From Collimonas sp. OK242 (lineage in GTDB: Bacteria > Pseudomonadota > Gammaproteobacteria > Burkholderiales > Burkholderiaceae_D), in NCBI RefSeq assembly GCF_900107095.1, contig NZ_FNOR01000012.1, forward strand, positions 122,233 to 186,232: a stretch of DNA of 64,000 bases, read 5' to 3'. A program made the position numbers and the translations under genes. A model generated the notes under the pieces. The model made no database searches. It saw only the letters and a program-made list of their open reading frames with translations, and was not told the origin of the DNA. Numbering within the stretch: position 1 is the stretch's first letter; each line of letters opens with the position of its first letter. Shown in pieces: positions 9,563 through 18,232 of this stretch.

Positions 9563-11068
9563 ATGAATAACATGAATCTGATCCCTGTTTATCCGGAAAT
9601 CTTTCTGCTGATTGCGACCTCGGTCGTGCTGCTGATCGATATGTTTGTTTCGGATGCCAAGCGCCACCTCACCTATTACCTGACGCTGGCCGTGCTGGCC
9701 GTGTGTTTCGTATTGACGCTGGGTGCGTTCCAAAGCGGGGAGACGGTCTATACCTTCCACAACATGTTTGTCTCGGATCCTCTGAGCAGCCTGTTGAAGC
9801 TGGTTTCTTATGTGGCAGTCGCCATCACGCTGGTGTATTCGCGCCGTTACGTGAGCGAACGCGGCATGGTCAGCGGCCATCTCGGCGGCGAGTTCTACCC
9901 GTTGGCGCTGTTTGCCCTGCTGGGCCAGATGGTGATGATCTCCGGCAGCAATTTCCTCAGCATTTACCTGGGCCTGGAATTGATGTCCTTGTCGTTGTAT
10001 GCACTGGTGGCAATGCGGCGCGATAGCGCTGCCGCGACCGAAGCGGCGATGAAATATTTCGTGCTGGGCGCGATGGCTTCCGGTTTCCTGCTGTACGGGA
10101 TGTCGATGCTGTACGGCGCTACCGGTTCGCTCGACCTGGTCGAAGTCACCCGCGCTGCGTCTTCCGGCGGCATCAACCCGACCGTGCTGGTATTCGGCGT
10201 GGTGTTCGTAGTGTCCGGCCTGGCATTCAAGCTTGGCGTGGTGCCGTTCCATATGTGGGTGCCTGACGTCTATCAGGGGTCACCGACTGCGGTCACCCTG
10301 TTGCTGGGCGGCGCTCCGAAGCTGGCGGCTTTTGCGATTTGCTTCCGCTTGCTGATTGAAGCGCTGTTGCCCCTGGCTTTCGACTGGCAGCAAATGCTGA
10401 CCGTGTTGGCGGTGCTGTCGATGGCGATCGGTAACATCACCGCGATCGCTCAGACCAATATCAAGCGCATGCTGGCGTATTCGACCATTTCCCACATGGG
10501 TTTCATGCTGCTTGGCCTGCTGGCCGGCGTAGTCGACGGCAATCTGTTCTCGGCGGCCAATGCATATAGCTCAGCCTTGTTCTATTCGATCACTTACGTG
10601 CTGACCACGCTCGGCACCTTCGGCGTCATCATGCTGCTGGCACGCTCCGGTTTCGAAGCGGAAAACATGGACGACTTCAAAGGCCTGAATCAACGGAGCC
10701 CTTGGTTTGCCGGCGTGATGCTGGTCCTGATGCTGTCGCTGGCGGGGATTCCGCCGCTGATGGGTTTCTACGCCAAGTTGTCCGTGCTGCAGGCGGTACT
10801 CGGCACCGGCCAGGTCTGGCTGGCGGTGGTCGCCGTGGTGTTCTCTCTGATCGGCGCCTATTACTATTTGCGCGTGATCAAGCTGATGTATTTTGATGAA
10901 CCGCAAGATAGCTCGGCGATTGTCGCCCATCTCGATGTACGGGTATTGCTCAGCCTGAACGGCCTGGTAGTGCTGGCGCTGGGTTTGTGGCCTGGCGTGT
11001 TGATGGATGCGACTACCACCGCGATCGTCAAGACGCTGACCTCGTTCCTTGGCAAAGTAGTGTCCTGA
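9563..11068 (+). CDS. nuoN: NADH-quinone oxidoreductase subunit N
   Basis: This is the third antiporter-like subunit of complex I (501 aa). It shows the helix-5 Glu in [17 protein letters not shown], the channel motif [23 protein letters not shown] and the lysine-bearing [14 protein letters not shown]. The N-terminus is [13 protein letters not shown], and the ATG at 9572 is an alternative start. This closes the nuo operon proper; the next gene follows after only 4 bases, which suggests read-through. Confidence 0.97.
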   Translation: MNNMNLIPVYPEIFLLIATSVVLLIDMFVSDAKRHLTYYLTLAVLAVCFVLTLGAFQSGETVYTFHNMFVSDPLSSLLKLVSYVAVAITLVYSRRYVSERGMVSGHLGGEFYPLALFALLGQMVMISGSNFLSIYLGLELMSLSLYALVAMRRDSAAATEAAMKYFVLGAMASGFLLYGMSMLYGATGSLDLVEVTRAASSGGINPTVLVFGVVFVVSGLAFKLGVVPFHMWVPDVYQGSPTAVTLLLGGAPKLAAFAICFRLLIEALLPLAFDWQQMLTVLAVLSMAIGNITAIAQTNIKRMLAYSTISHMGFMLLGLLAGVVDGNLFSAANAYSSALFYSITYVLTTLGTFGVIMLLARSGFEAENMDDFKGLNQRSPWFAGVMLVLMLSLAGIPPLMGFYAKLSVLQAVLGTGQVWLAVVAVVFSLIGAYYYLRVIKLMYFDEPQDSSAIVAHLDVRVLLSLNGLVVLALGLWPGVLMDATTTAIVKTLTSFLGKVVS

Positions 11069-11072
11069 TTAC

Positions 11073-11393
11073 GTGAACGTCTCGCTCTCCAGCTGGTTCG
11101 TGATTCTGTTGGCGCTGCTGGCTGCCAACCTGCCGTTTTTTAACGAACGGCTGTTCGCGCTGATTCCACTCAAATCGCGCAGCCAGAGTCAGGCTGCGGT
11201 CAAGCCGGTCTGGATGCGCTTGCTGGAGCTGTTGGCGCTGTATGCGCTGGTTGGCGCCGTTGCCTATGTCCTGGAAGCGAATATCGGCAATACGTTCACG
11301 CAACGCTGGGAGTTCTATGCGGTGACCGGCTGCATGTTCCTGGTGCTGGCCTATCCCGGCTACGTATTGCGCTATCTGAAAAAACATCGCTGA
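11073..11393 (+). CDS. DUF2818 family small membrane protein
   Basis: This 106-aa protein has three hydrophobic segments (about 8-27, 52-71 and 85-102) separated by a basic loop, so it is a small inner-membrane protein. It belongs to the DUF2818 family, which from general knowledge commonly follows nuoN in betaproteobacteria. Its function is unknown; a role in complex I assembly is a guess from position only. It has a GTG start 4 bases after the nuoN stop, and only one base separates its stop from the next start codon. Confidence 0.85.
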   Translation: MNVSLSSWFVILLALLAANLPFFNERLFALIPLKSRSQSQAAVKPVWMRLLELLALYALVGAVAYVLEANIGNTFTQRWEFYAVTGCMFLVLAYPGYVLRYLKKHR

Positions 11394-11394
11394 C

Positions 11395-11952
11395 ATGGAT
11401 CGCCACCTGAAAGAAACCCGGATCGCCAGCGCTGAAGCCTATGACGGCCACTTCCTCAAAGTGCAGCGCGATACGGTGCAACTGCCTGACGGCAAACTGA
11501 CCACGCGCGAATACATCAAGCATCCCGGTGCAGTGGTCATCCTGCCGTTGTTTGACGATGGCACGGTCTTGCTTGAGCGGCAGTACCGCTATCCTCTGGC
11601 GCGCGTATTCATTGAATACCCGGCTGGGAAAATCGACCCGGGCGAAGACCACCTGAGTTGCGCCAAGCGCGAGCTGCTGGAGGAAACCGGCTATACCGCC
11701 ACAGAATGGCAACATGTCTGCACGATTCACAATGCGATTGCCTATGCCGACGAGCATCTGGAATTGTTCCTGGCGCGCGGCCTGGTCGCGGGTGAGCGTA
11801 AACTCGATGACGGTGAATTCCTGGATGTATTCAAGGCGCCGCTTGCGGACATGCTGAGCTGGGTGAGGGAAGGCAAGGTTACCGACGTCAAAACGGTAAT
11901 CGGCACCTTCTGGCTGGAAAAAATCGTGGCAGGGAATTGGAAGTTGCCATAA
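11395..11952 (+). CDS. NUDIX hydrolase, ADP-ribose pyrophosphatase-like
   Basis: This 185-aa protein carries a complete NUDIX box, GKIDPGEDHLSCAKRELLEE followed by TGY, with exact GX5EX7REUXEEXGU spacing near residues 79-101. The preceding LLERQYRYPLARVFIEYPAGK is typical of ADP-ribose diphosphatases (NudF-like), which split ADP-ribose to AMP and ribose-5-phosphate. That substrate fits a gene at the end of an NADH dehydrogenase operon, but substrate assignment within NUDIX enzymes is not certain from sequence. It starts one base after DUF2818 and ends before a strong bidirectional terminator. Confidence 0.88.
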   Translation: MDRHLKETRIASAEAYDGHFLKVQRDTVQLPDGKLTTREYIKHPGAVVILPLFDDGTVLLERQYRYPLARVFIEYPAGKIDPGEDHLSCAKRELLEETGYTATEWQHVCTIHNAIAYADEHLELFLARGLVAGERKLDDGEFLDVFKAPLADMLSWVREGKVTDVKTVIGTFWLEKIVAGNWKLP

Positions 11953-12003
11953 AAATCGTGGAGCGGTATTCAGCCCCATTGGCAAACTGACAGACATAAA
12001 AAA

Positions 12004-12025
12004 GGCTGCGTACGCAGCCTTTTTT
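12004..12025. terminator. Bidirectional intrinsic terminator
   Basis: A perfect 16-bp palindrome, GGCTGCGTACGCAGCC (12004-12019), has an A run to its left and six Ts to its right. It lies between the convergent NUDIX gene and the ETF-QO gene and would serve both strands. Confidence 0.9.
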
Positions 12026-12030
12026 GCAAA

Positions 12031-13722
12031 TTACATATTCGGATAATTCGGCCCGCCGCCGCCTTCCGGCGTCACCCACACGATATTCTGCGTCGGATCC
12101 TTGATATCGCAAGTCTTGCAATGCACGCAATTTTGCGCATTGATTTGCAGGCGTTCGCTATTGTCTTCGTTGGTCACGAATTCGTACACGCCGGCAGGGC
12201 AGTAACGCGCTTCCGGTCCGGCATAATCGCGCAGATTGACATTCACCGGTACGTTCGGATCTTTCAAGGTCAGATGAATCGGCTGGTCTTCGGCGTGGTT
12301 GGTGTTGGAAATGAACACCGACGACAGGCGGTCGAAGGTCAGCTTGCCGTCCGCTTTCGGATACTTGATCGGCGCATAGTTGGCTGCCGGTTTCAGGCAT
12401 TCATGGTCGGCATGGGTGTGATGCAAGGTCCATGGCGCTTTGCCGCCGAATACCACCTGGTCGATACCGACCATCAGGGTGCCGAGATACAGGCCCTTGC
12501 TCATCCACGGTTTGAAATTGCGCGCCTTGTGCAATTCCTGATGCAGCCAGGATTGTTCGAATGCTTCGCTATAGGCGCTCAGCTCATCAAACTGGCGCTT
12601 GTTGCCCAAGGCTTCAAAAGCCGCGTTGGCGGCCAGCATGCCGGTCTTGATGGCGGCATGGCTGCCCTTGATGCGGCTGGCGTTGAGGAAGCCGGCGTCG
12701 CAACCGATGAGGGCGCCGCCAGGGAAGGTCAGCTTAGGCAGCGATTGCAGGCCGCCGGCGGTAATCGCGCGGGCGCCGTAGGAAATGCGTTTGCCGCCTT
12801 GGAAAAACTTGCTGATTTCCGGATGCGTTTTGTAGCGTTGGAATTCTTCGTAAGGCGACAGATAGGGATTTTCATAAGCCAGGCCGACCACGTAGCCGAC
12901 CGCGACCTGATTGTTTTCCAGGTGATACAGGAAGGAGCCGCCATAGGTCTGGGTATCCAGCGGCCAGCCGGCGGTATGCACCACCAGGCCCGGCTGATGC
13001 AGCTTGGGATCGATTTCCCACAATTCCTTGATGCCGATAGCGTAAGTTTGCGGGTCTTTGCCCTTGTTCAAGTCAAACTTTGCCATCAGCTGCTTGCCCA
13101 GATGGCCGCGTGCGCCTTCGGCAAACAGGGTGTATTTGGCATGCAGTTCCATGCCCAGCTGGAAGGCGTCGGTCGGCTGACCATGGCGGTCCACGCCCAT
13201 ATTGCCGGTGGCGACACCCTTGACCGAACCGTCGTCGTTATACAACACTTCGGCGGCCGGGAAGCCGGGGAAAATTTCCACGCCCAGCAGTTCCGCCTGC
13301 TGGCCCAGCCAGCGCACCACATTTGCCAGCGAAATGACGTAATTGCCATGATTCTGGAAGCAGGCCGGCAACATCCAGTTAGGTGTCTTATAGGCTTTTT
13401 TCTCGGTCAGGAACAGGAAGCGGTCTTCGCTGACTTCAGTCGTCAGCGGTGCGCCCAGCTCTTTCCAGTTTGGCAGCAACTCGGTCAGTGCCTGCGGGTC
13501 CATCACTGCGCCGGAGAGGATATGGGCGCCGATTTCGCTGCCTTTTTCCAGTACGCAGACTGACACTTCGCGGCCTTGTTCGGCGGCTTGCTGCTTCAGT
13601 CGGATCGCCGCAGCCAGGCCGGCCGGGCCGCCGCCGACCACCACTACGTCATATTCCATGGCTTCGCGCGGGCCGTATTGCTCGAGGAGGTTCTGCTGGT
13701 TCTGCCCTGGGGTTGGAGTCAT
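12031..13722 (-). CDS. Electron transfer flavoprotein-ubiquinone oxidoreductase
   Basis: This 563-aa inner-membrane-associated flavoprotein moves electrons from ETF (reduced by acyl-CoA and other dehydrogenases) to ubiquinone. An N-terminal FAD dinucleotide fold VVVVGGGPAGLAAAIRLK lies near residues 25-42, with a GCDAGFLNASRIKGSHAAIKTG FAD motif further on. The C-terminal 4Fe-4S ligands are Cys in EARYCPAG and the set CVHCKTCDIKDPTQNI. The length agrees with the family (about 550). The etf genes themselves are not in the window. It is transcribed alone, and a MITE-like element lies upstream in its promoter region. Confidence 0.95.
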   Translation of the reverse strand: MTPTPGQNQQNLLEQYGPREAMEYDVVVVGGGPAGLAAAIRLKQQAAEQGREVSVCVLEKGSEIGAHILSGAVMDPQALTELLPNWKELGAPLTTEVSEDRFLFLTEKKAYKTPNWMLPACFQNHGNYVISLANVVRWLGQQAELLGVEIFPGFPAAEVLYNDDGSVKGVATGNMGVDRHGQPTDAFQLGMELHAKYTLFAEGARGHLGKQLMAKFDLNKGKDPQTYAIGIKELWEIDPKLHQPGLVVHTAGWPLDTQTYGGSFLYHLENNQVAVGYVVGLAYENPYLSPYEEFQRYKTHPEISKFFQGGKRISYGARAITAGGLQSLPKLTFPGGALIGCDAGFLNASRIKGSHAAIKTGMLAANAAFEALGNKRQFDELSAYSEAFEQSWLHQELHKARNFKPWMSKGLYLGTLMVGIDQVVFGGKAPWTLHHTHADHECLKPAANYAPIKYPKADGKLTFDRLSSVFISNTNHAEDQPIHLTLKDPNVPVNVNLRDYAGPEARYCPAGVYEFVTNEDNSERLQINAQNCVHCKTCDIKDPTQNIVWVTPEGGGGPNYPNM

Positions 13723-13788
13723 TGTCTCTTTACCTATAATTAATTTTCGAACGGATGTGCTAATTGTCGGGGATTTTGCGGCAGAATG

Positions 13789-14072
13789 CTAGGGCCTGTT
13801 AACACCTGATTTGGGAGATGCGTTCAAACCAGAACGTGTGGTGGCAAGGCGCGTGGCACAGCAGGGGCCGGGGCCCCTGCAAGCCATGCAACGCGGCCAG
13901 CGCACGTTCTGGTTTGAACCCTCCGGGAACGGCTGCAGGCGTCGCATGCCGTTGTTGCAGGGGGCGGCCATCCGCATCCTTGCCGTAGCGCCGCTACGTC
14001 GCGTCGCTGCGCCTAGGCACGCAACGCCTGCCGAGCGTTCGCACTCCCAAATCAGGTGTTAACAGGCCCTAG
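13789..14072. mobile_element. MITE-like element with perfect 29-bp terminal inverted repeats
   Basis: A 29-bp sequence starting CTAGGGCCTGTTAACACC (13789-13817) recurs as its exact reverse complement at 14044-14072. Inside, a second perfect 17-bp inverted pair starts GTTCAAACCAGAACGTG (13822-13838, partner 13903-13919), and a palindrome GCAGGGGCCGGGGCCCCTGC lies at 13861-13880. No transposase-size ORF is present. Both ends begin with CTAG, so CTAG could be a 4-bp target duplication around GGCC...GGCC termini. That would fit IS5-type elements, which favour YTAR targets, but this is inference. It fills most of the 425-bp gap between the divergent ETF-QO and thioesterase genes. Confidence 0.8.
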
Positions 14073-14147
14073 GTCTCGTCGGCAGTATAGTGAGGTTCCT
14101 CGCTTGTTGCAGCCCCCCCAAATGGAGTAGTCAGGAAAATCAGAGCA

Positions 14148-14567
14148 ATGGAAAACAAAAAACACGTTCATACAACACGGATTGCCATGCGTTGGGGCGA
14201 CATGGATGCGCTCGGCCATGTTAATAACACCGTTTATTTCCGCTATATGGAGCAGGCGCGCATCGAATGGCTGCAGCAGCTGGGCAGCGACTTTGACGCT
14301 CGCCACGGACCGGTGCTGGTCAATGCGCAATGCAGTTTCTTGCGGCAATTGAAATATCCCTGTGAAGTGGAGGTCAAATCCTACATCGGCGCGATTGGCC
14401 GTTCGAGTTTCGAGGCCAGCTACGAAATCCGCCGTGCCGACTTGCCGGAAGTGGTGTTTGCCGAAGGGACGGCAAAGATAGTCTGGGTTGATTTCGACTT
14501 GGAAAAATCGATGCCTTTGCCTGACGATCTGCGTCAGTTGCTGACCAATCCTGTGCTTGCGGCCTAA
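14148..14567 (+). CDS. Hotdog-fold acyl-CoA thioesterase (YbgC/4HBT type)
   Basis: This is a 139-aa single-domain 4-hydroxybenzoyl-CoA-thioesterase-type hotdog protein. The active-site block RWGDMDALGHVNNTVYFRYMEQAR near residues 15-38 includes the catalytic-type Asp before ALGHVNN and the long helix that follows. Such enzymes hydrolyse short- or medium-chain acyl-CoA; the actual substrate is not readable here. It converges with the PAS-LuxR gene, whose stop is 10 bases away. Confidence 0.9.
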   Translation: MENKKHVHTTRIAMRWGDMDALGHVNNTVYFRYMEQARIEWLQQLGSDFDARHGPVLVNAQCSFLRQLKYPCEVEVKSYIGAIGRSSFEASYEIRRADLPEVVFAEGTAKIVWVDFDLEKSMPLPDDLRQLLTNPVLAA

Positions 14568-14577
14568 GCGTCAGGCC

Positions 14578-15153
14578 CTAAACGCCTTCGCTCTGGGAAA
14601 TGCCCAGCAAGCGGTGCACCAGTTCGCTCGACGTCGACGCCGTGAACTTCTTCATCAGATTGGCCCTGTGCATTTCCACCGTGCGCGGGCTCAGGCCGAT
14701 CTGCTTGCCGATCAGCTTGCTGGTTTTACCTTCCACCAGCAGCGCTGCAATTTCGCGCTCGCGCGGCGAGAGTGTGGCCGAGGCCCGGCGCTTTTCGCTC
14801 AGATCTTCGAACGTCCAGATGCCCGCGGCGTGCGTGTCTTCCGGCACCAGCGCATGGCCGGTGACATGGCACCAGAACAATTCGCCGCTGGCGCGCCGCA
14901 TGATTCTTTCGTCGGAATAGATGCCCTTGGCATTCATGATCGGCACGATGCGGGCGCCGGTGCGTTCAAATTCGTCCTGCGTCGGATACAGGACCTGAAA
15001 CGACTGGCCGTTCAACTCGCCAGGCTGGTAGCCGAACATTTTCGCCAATGCCAGGTTGCACACCTGCATGATGCGGCGTTCGGAGACGCACATGCCGATC
15101 GGCGCGTGGGCAAAGATGGAAGCATAATCAATGGCAATATTAGGCAAGGGCAC
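14578..15153 (-). CDS. PAS-LuxR transcriptional regulator
   Basis: This 191-aa regulator has an N-terminal PAS domain (about 10-120; YASIFAHAPIGMCVSERRIMQVCN and GYQPGELNGQSF) followed directly by a LuxR/FixJ-type helix-turn-helix (about 128-185; LSPREREIAALLVEGKTSKLIGKQ and SPRTVEMHRANLMKKF). No receiver or kinase domain is present, so it probably senses a ligand directly through PAS. It is divergent from scoAB with a 183-bp gap, which makes that operon a plausible target; this is inference from position. Confidence 0.88.
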   Translation of the reverse strand: MPLPNIAIDYASIFAHAPIGMCVSERRIMQVCNLALAKMFGYQPGELNGQSFQVLYPTQDEFERTGARIVPIMNAKGIYSDERIMRRASGELFWCHVTGHALVPEDTHAAGIWTFEDLSEKRRASATLSPREREIAALLVEGKTSKLIGKQIGLSPRTVEMHRANLMKKFTASTSSELVHRLLGISQSEGV

Positions 15154-15336
15154 TTGATGAGACAGTCGGGTGTTGGTGGTCGGGTTATGGCAGTCGCTAC
15201 ATACCGGCAGACAATCCGCCCATATGCTTGAAATTCGTATTTTTACGGTATTGTTGGAAGCATCGCTTCGGCATATCCTAACAGACTGAACCTAAAGCAA
15301 TAATAGTGCGAGTTTACACAAACAGGAGACATCGGT

Positions 15337-16035
15337 ATGAACAAAGTTTATCCTGACGCGGCAAGCGCGTTGGCCGGCATAGTCAAGGATGGCCAGATCA
15401 TCGCCGTAGGCGGTTTCGGCCTGTGCGGCATCCCCGAGGCCCTGATCCTGGCGCTGCGCGATTCGGGCGTGCAAAACCTGACTGCCATCTCCAACAACGC
15501 CGGCGTCGACGGCTTCGGCCTCGGGCAATTGCTGTCCACCCGCCAGATCAAAAAAATGATCGCTTCTTACGTCGGCGAAAACAAAGAATTCGAACGGCAA
15601 TACCTGGCGGGCGAGCTGGAGCTTGAATTCACGCCGCAAGGTACGCTGGCGGAAAAGCTGCGCGCCGGCGGCGCTGGCATTCCGGCATTTTTCACGAAAA
15701 CCGGCGTCGGCACCCTGGTCGCCGAGGGCAAGGAAGTCCGCGAGTTCGACGGCGCCAAGTATGTGATGGAACGTTCGCTGGTGGCCGACGTCTCTTTGGT
15801 CAAAGCCTATAAGGCAGATCGCAGCGGCAACCTGGTGTTCAACAAGACAGCCCGCAACTTCAATCCGAACGTGGCGATGGCAGGAAAAATCACCGTGGTG
15901 GAAGTCGAGCATCTGGTGGAGGTCGGCGAGATCGATCCGGACCAGGTGCACACGCCCGGCATATTTGTCCATCGCATCGTGGTCAATGCGACGCCGGAAA
16001 AGCGGATCGAACAGCGTACCGTTCGTACGGCATAA
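15337..16035 (+). CDS. scoA: 3-oxoacid CoA-transferase subunit A
   Basis: This is the alpha subunit (232 aa) of the succinyl-CoA:3-ketoacid CoA-transferase type enzyme, which activates acetoacetate using succinyl-CoA. The Gly-rich CoA-binding motif [13 protein letters not shown] lies near residues 24-36, and the mid-protein block [25 protein letters not shown] is characteristic of the family. An AGGAG ribosome site precedes the ATG. It is followed after 23 bases by subunit B. The exact acyl donor and acceptor could differ, since acetate CoA-transferases (AtoDA) are close relatives. Confidence 0.92.
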   Translation: MNKVYPDAASALAGIVKDGQIIAVGGFGLCGIPEALILALRDSGVQNLTAISNNAGVDGFGLGQLLSTRQIKKMIASYVGENKEFERQYLAGELELEFTPQGTLAEKLRAGGAGIPAFFTKTGVGTLVAEGKEVREFDGAKYVMERSLVADVSLVKAYKADRSGNLVFNKTARNFNPNVAMAGKITVVEVEHLVEVGEIDPDQVHTPGIFVHRIVVNATPEKRIEQRTVRTA

Positions 16036-16058
16036 CACAAGAAAATACGGAGAACACC

Positions 16059-16712
16059 ATGGCATGGACACGTGATGAAATGGCCGCGCGGGCGGCAAAG
16101 GAATTGCAGGACGGATTTTACGTCAACCTGGGCATAGGCTTGCCGACGCTGGTGGCGAACCATGTGCCGCAAGAGATTGAAGTCTGGCTGCAGTCGGAGA
16201 ACGGCTTGCTGGGCATAGGACCGTTCCCGACCGACGATGCGGTCGACCCCGACCTGATCAACGCCGGCAAGCAGACCGTGACTTCGTTGCCGGGGTCGTC
16301 GTATTTCAGTTCGGCGGATTCGTTCGCCATGATACGCGGCGGCAAAATCAACATCGCCATACTCGGCGCGATGCAGGTTTCCAAGAATGGCGATCTGGCG
16401 AACTGGATGATCCCCGGCAAGATGGTCAAGGGCATGGGCGGCGCAATGGATCTGGTGGCCGGTGTCGGCAGGGTGGTGGTGTTGATGGAGCACGTTGCCA
16501 AGGCCAAGGACGGCTCCACCTCGCACAAGATTCTCGATGCCTGCAACTTGCCGCTGACCGGTGTCGGCGTCGTCAATCGCATCATCACCGATCTCGGCGT
16601 GCTGGATGTGACGCCGCAAGGCCTGAAGGTGGTTGAATTGGCGCCTGGCGTCAGCCAGCAAGATATCGTCGCGCAAACCGGCGCACCCTTGGATCTGAGC
16701 GCGCTGCATTAA
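16059..16712 (+). CDS. scoB: 3-oxoacid CoA-transferase subunit B
   Basis: This is the beta subunit (217 aa) carrying the catalytic glutamate, seen in the conserved [10 protein letters not shown] near residue 47 after [13 protein letters not shown]. The C-terminal region ([21 protein letters not shown]) matches the family. It forms a two-gene operon with scoA and is followed by a strong terminator. Together the pair would feed ketone bodies or 3-oxoacids into acetyl-CoA. Confidence 0.93.
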   Translation: MAWTRDEMAARAAKELQDGFYVNLGIGLPTLVANHVPQEIEVWLQSENGLLGIGPFPTDDAVDPDLINAGKQTVTSLPGSSYFSSADSFAMIRGGKINIAILGAMQVSKNGDLANWMIPGKMVKGMGGAMDLVAGVGRVVVLMEHVAKAKDGSTSHKILDACNLPLTGVGVVNRIITDLGVLDVTPQGLKVVELAPGVSQQDIVAQTGAPLDLSALH

Positions 16713-16729
16713 AATTTGCAGTAGGCAGG

Positions 16730-16773
16730 CGGCGTTTGACACTAAGTCTCAGTGTCAAACGCCGTTTTTTTTT
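16730..16773 (+). terminator. Intrinsic terminator after scoB
   Basis: The stem CGGCGTTTGACACT (16730-16743) pairs perfectly with AGTGTCAAACGCCG (16751-16764) across a 7-nt loop. Nine Ts follow. Confidence 0.93.
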
Positions 16774-16962
16774 GCCTGCGGAAATCTGTTGAAAAGCGAT
16801 CGTATTTAATCGATAGCGCCATTTTTAGGCAGTTCTGTGTGAGGTAACGTGCAAGGGTAGCGGCATATGCGATAAGATGTTGTTCATACGCAAAGCAAAA
16901 CATCATGTTTGCCCCGGTTTTGCTTGCCGCATCCATCAAGTCTTTACCGAAACGGGATCGCA

Positions 16963-17829
16963 ATGACAATAGCCGCGCACAAGACTGTCCAATGTATTTC
17001 GCCCGCCGGTTTGCACAAGATGGCTTATCAGGAATGGGGCGATCCGCACAATCCCAATGTGTTGTTATGCCTGCATGGCGTGACCCGGGTCTCGGACGAT
17101 TTCGATCAGCTGGCGCGCGCGGTCTGCGATACCTATCGCGTAATTTGCCCGGATGTGGTCGGCCGCGGGCGCTCCGACTGGCTGCGCGATCCGCAATATT
17201 ATGTGCTGCCGCAGTATTTGAACGACGTGGTCACCTTGCTGGCGCGGCTGAATGCCGAAACCGTCGACCTGGTCGGTACTTCGATGGGCGGCCTGATCGG
17301 TATCGGACTGGCTTCGTTGCCGGAAAACCCCCTACGCAAGCTGGTATTGAACGATGTTGGTCCCAGCCTGAATCCGGAGGCGATGGGGCGCATCGGCGTC
17401 TATATCGGCGCCGACATGCGCTTCCCTACATTTGACGAGGCTGCAGCCTATATACGCGCCATCTCGGCGTCGTTCGGCCCGCATACCGACATCGAATGGC
17501 ACAAGCTGGCTAGCGATGTCTTGCGTCAGAATGAGGAGGGCCAATGGATCCGTCACTACGATTTGAAGCTGGCCCAGCCTTTCATTTCGACCAGCGAAGA
17601 AACCTTTAAACTATCGGAAATGCTGTTGTGGAAAGCGTACCGGGCGATTACCTGTCCGACCTTGCTGGTGCGCGGCGCCGAATCCGATTTGCTCTCGGCG
17701 GAGACGGCACGGCTGATGACGGAAAGCGGGCCGAAAGCGAAGCTGGTGGAGCTGGCCGGCGTCGGCCATGCGCCAACCTTCCTGCATACCGACCAGATAA
17801 AAGTGGTCACCGATTTTCTGATCGGCTGA
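16963..17829 (+). CDS. Alpha/beta hydrolase
   Basis: This 288-aa alpha/beta-hydrolase-fold protein has the oxyanion strand-loop LLCLHGVTR, the nucleophile elbow GTSMGGLIG (Ser near residue 106) and the C-terminal His in VGHAPTFL. The frame extends upstream to 16909, but the start at 16963 (MTIAAHKTV) has a GGGA upstream and fits the domain. It lies 42 bases before ridA and is probably cotranscribed with it and relA. Substrate unknown; such proteins are often esterases or C-C bond hydrolases. Confidence 0.82.
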   Translation: MTIAAHKTVQCISPAGLHKMAYQEWGDPHNPNVLLCLHGVTRVSDDFDQLARAVCDTYRVICPDVVGRGRSDWLRDPQYYVLPQYLNDVVTLLARLNAETVDLVGTSMGGLIGIGLASLPENPLRKLVLNDVGPSLNPEAMGRIGVYIGADMRFPTFDEAAAYIRAISASFGPHTDIEWHKLASDVLRQNEEGQWIRHYDLKLAQPFISTSEETFKLSEMLLWKAYRAITCPTLLVRGAESDLLSAETARLMTESGPKAKLVELAGVGHAPTFLHTDQIKVVTDFLIG

Positions 17830-17871
17830 TTTGTTATTGTTCAGATTGTTATTAAACTCAGGAGACGAATT

Positions 17872-18222
17872 ATGGCTATCCAACGCCTGCATGTCGGCAA
17901 GAGACTTTCCGAAGTCGCCATCCACAACGGCACCGTTTACCTGGCTGGCCAACTGGCAGAAGACACTACCCAGAACATCGAAGGCCAGACGCGTGAATCG
18001 CTGGCCCATATCGATCGCCTGCTGGCGGAAGCCGGCAGCGACAAGCATCACATCCTGTCGTGCCAGATCTACCTGGCCGACGTCAAGGATTTCGATGGCA
18101 TGAATGCGGTTTGGGATACGTGGGTGTCGACCAACAACGCGCCACCGCGAGCGACGGTGGAAGCCAAGCTGGCCCGTCCGGAAATCCTGATAGAAATTAT
18201 CGTGGTCGCAGCACAAAAATAA
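17872..18222 (+). CDS. RidA family reactive-intermediate deaminase
   Basis: This is a 116-aa YjgF/YER057c/UK114-type protein. RidA hydrolyses reactive enamine/imine intermediates produced by PLP enzymes. The conserved arginine that binds the substrate carboxylate is present in APPRATVEAKLARPEILIEI. The N-terminal LHVGKRLSEVAIHNGTVYLAGQ is a subgroup variant, so it may not be the canonical RidA. AGGAG lies upstream. The relA-type gene starts only 10 bases after its stop. Confidence 0.88.
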   Translation: MAIQRLHVGKRLSEVAIHNGTVYLAGQLAEDTTQNIEGQTRESLAHIDRLLAEAGSDKHHILSCQIYLADVKDFDGMNAVWDTWVSTNNAPPRATVEAKLARPEILIEIIVVAAQK

Positions 18223-18232
18223 AGATGTAAGC

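Noticed and set aside
12121..13563. 480-codon plus-strand frame opposite ETF-QO
   Set aside because: No domain was recognised and the composition is that of an antisense shadow; the minus-strand gene has intact FAD and Fe-S motifs.
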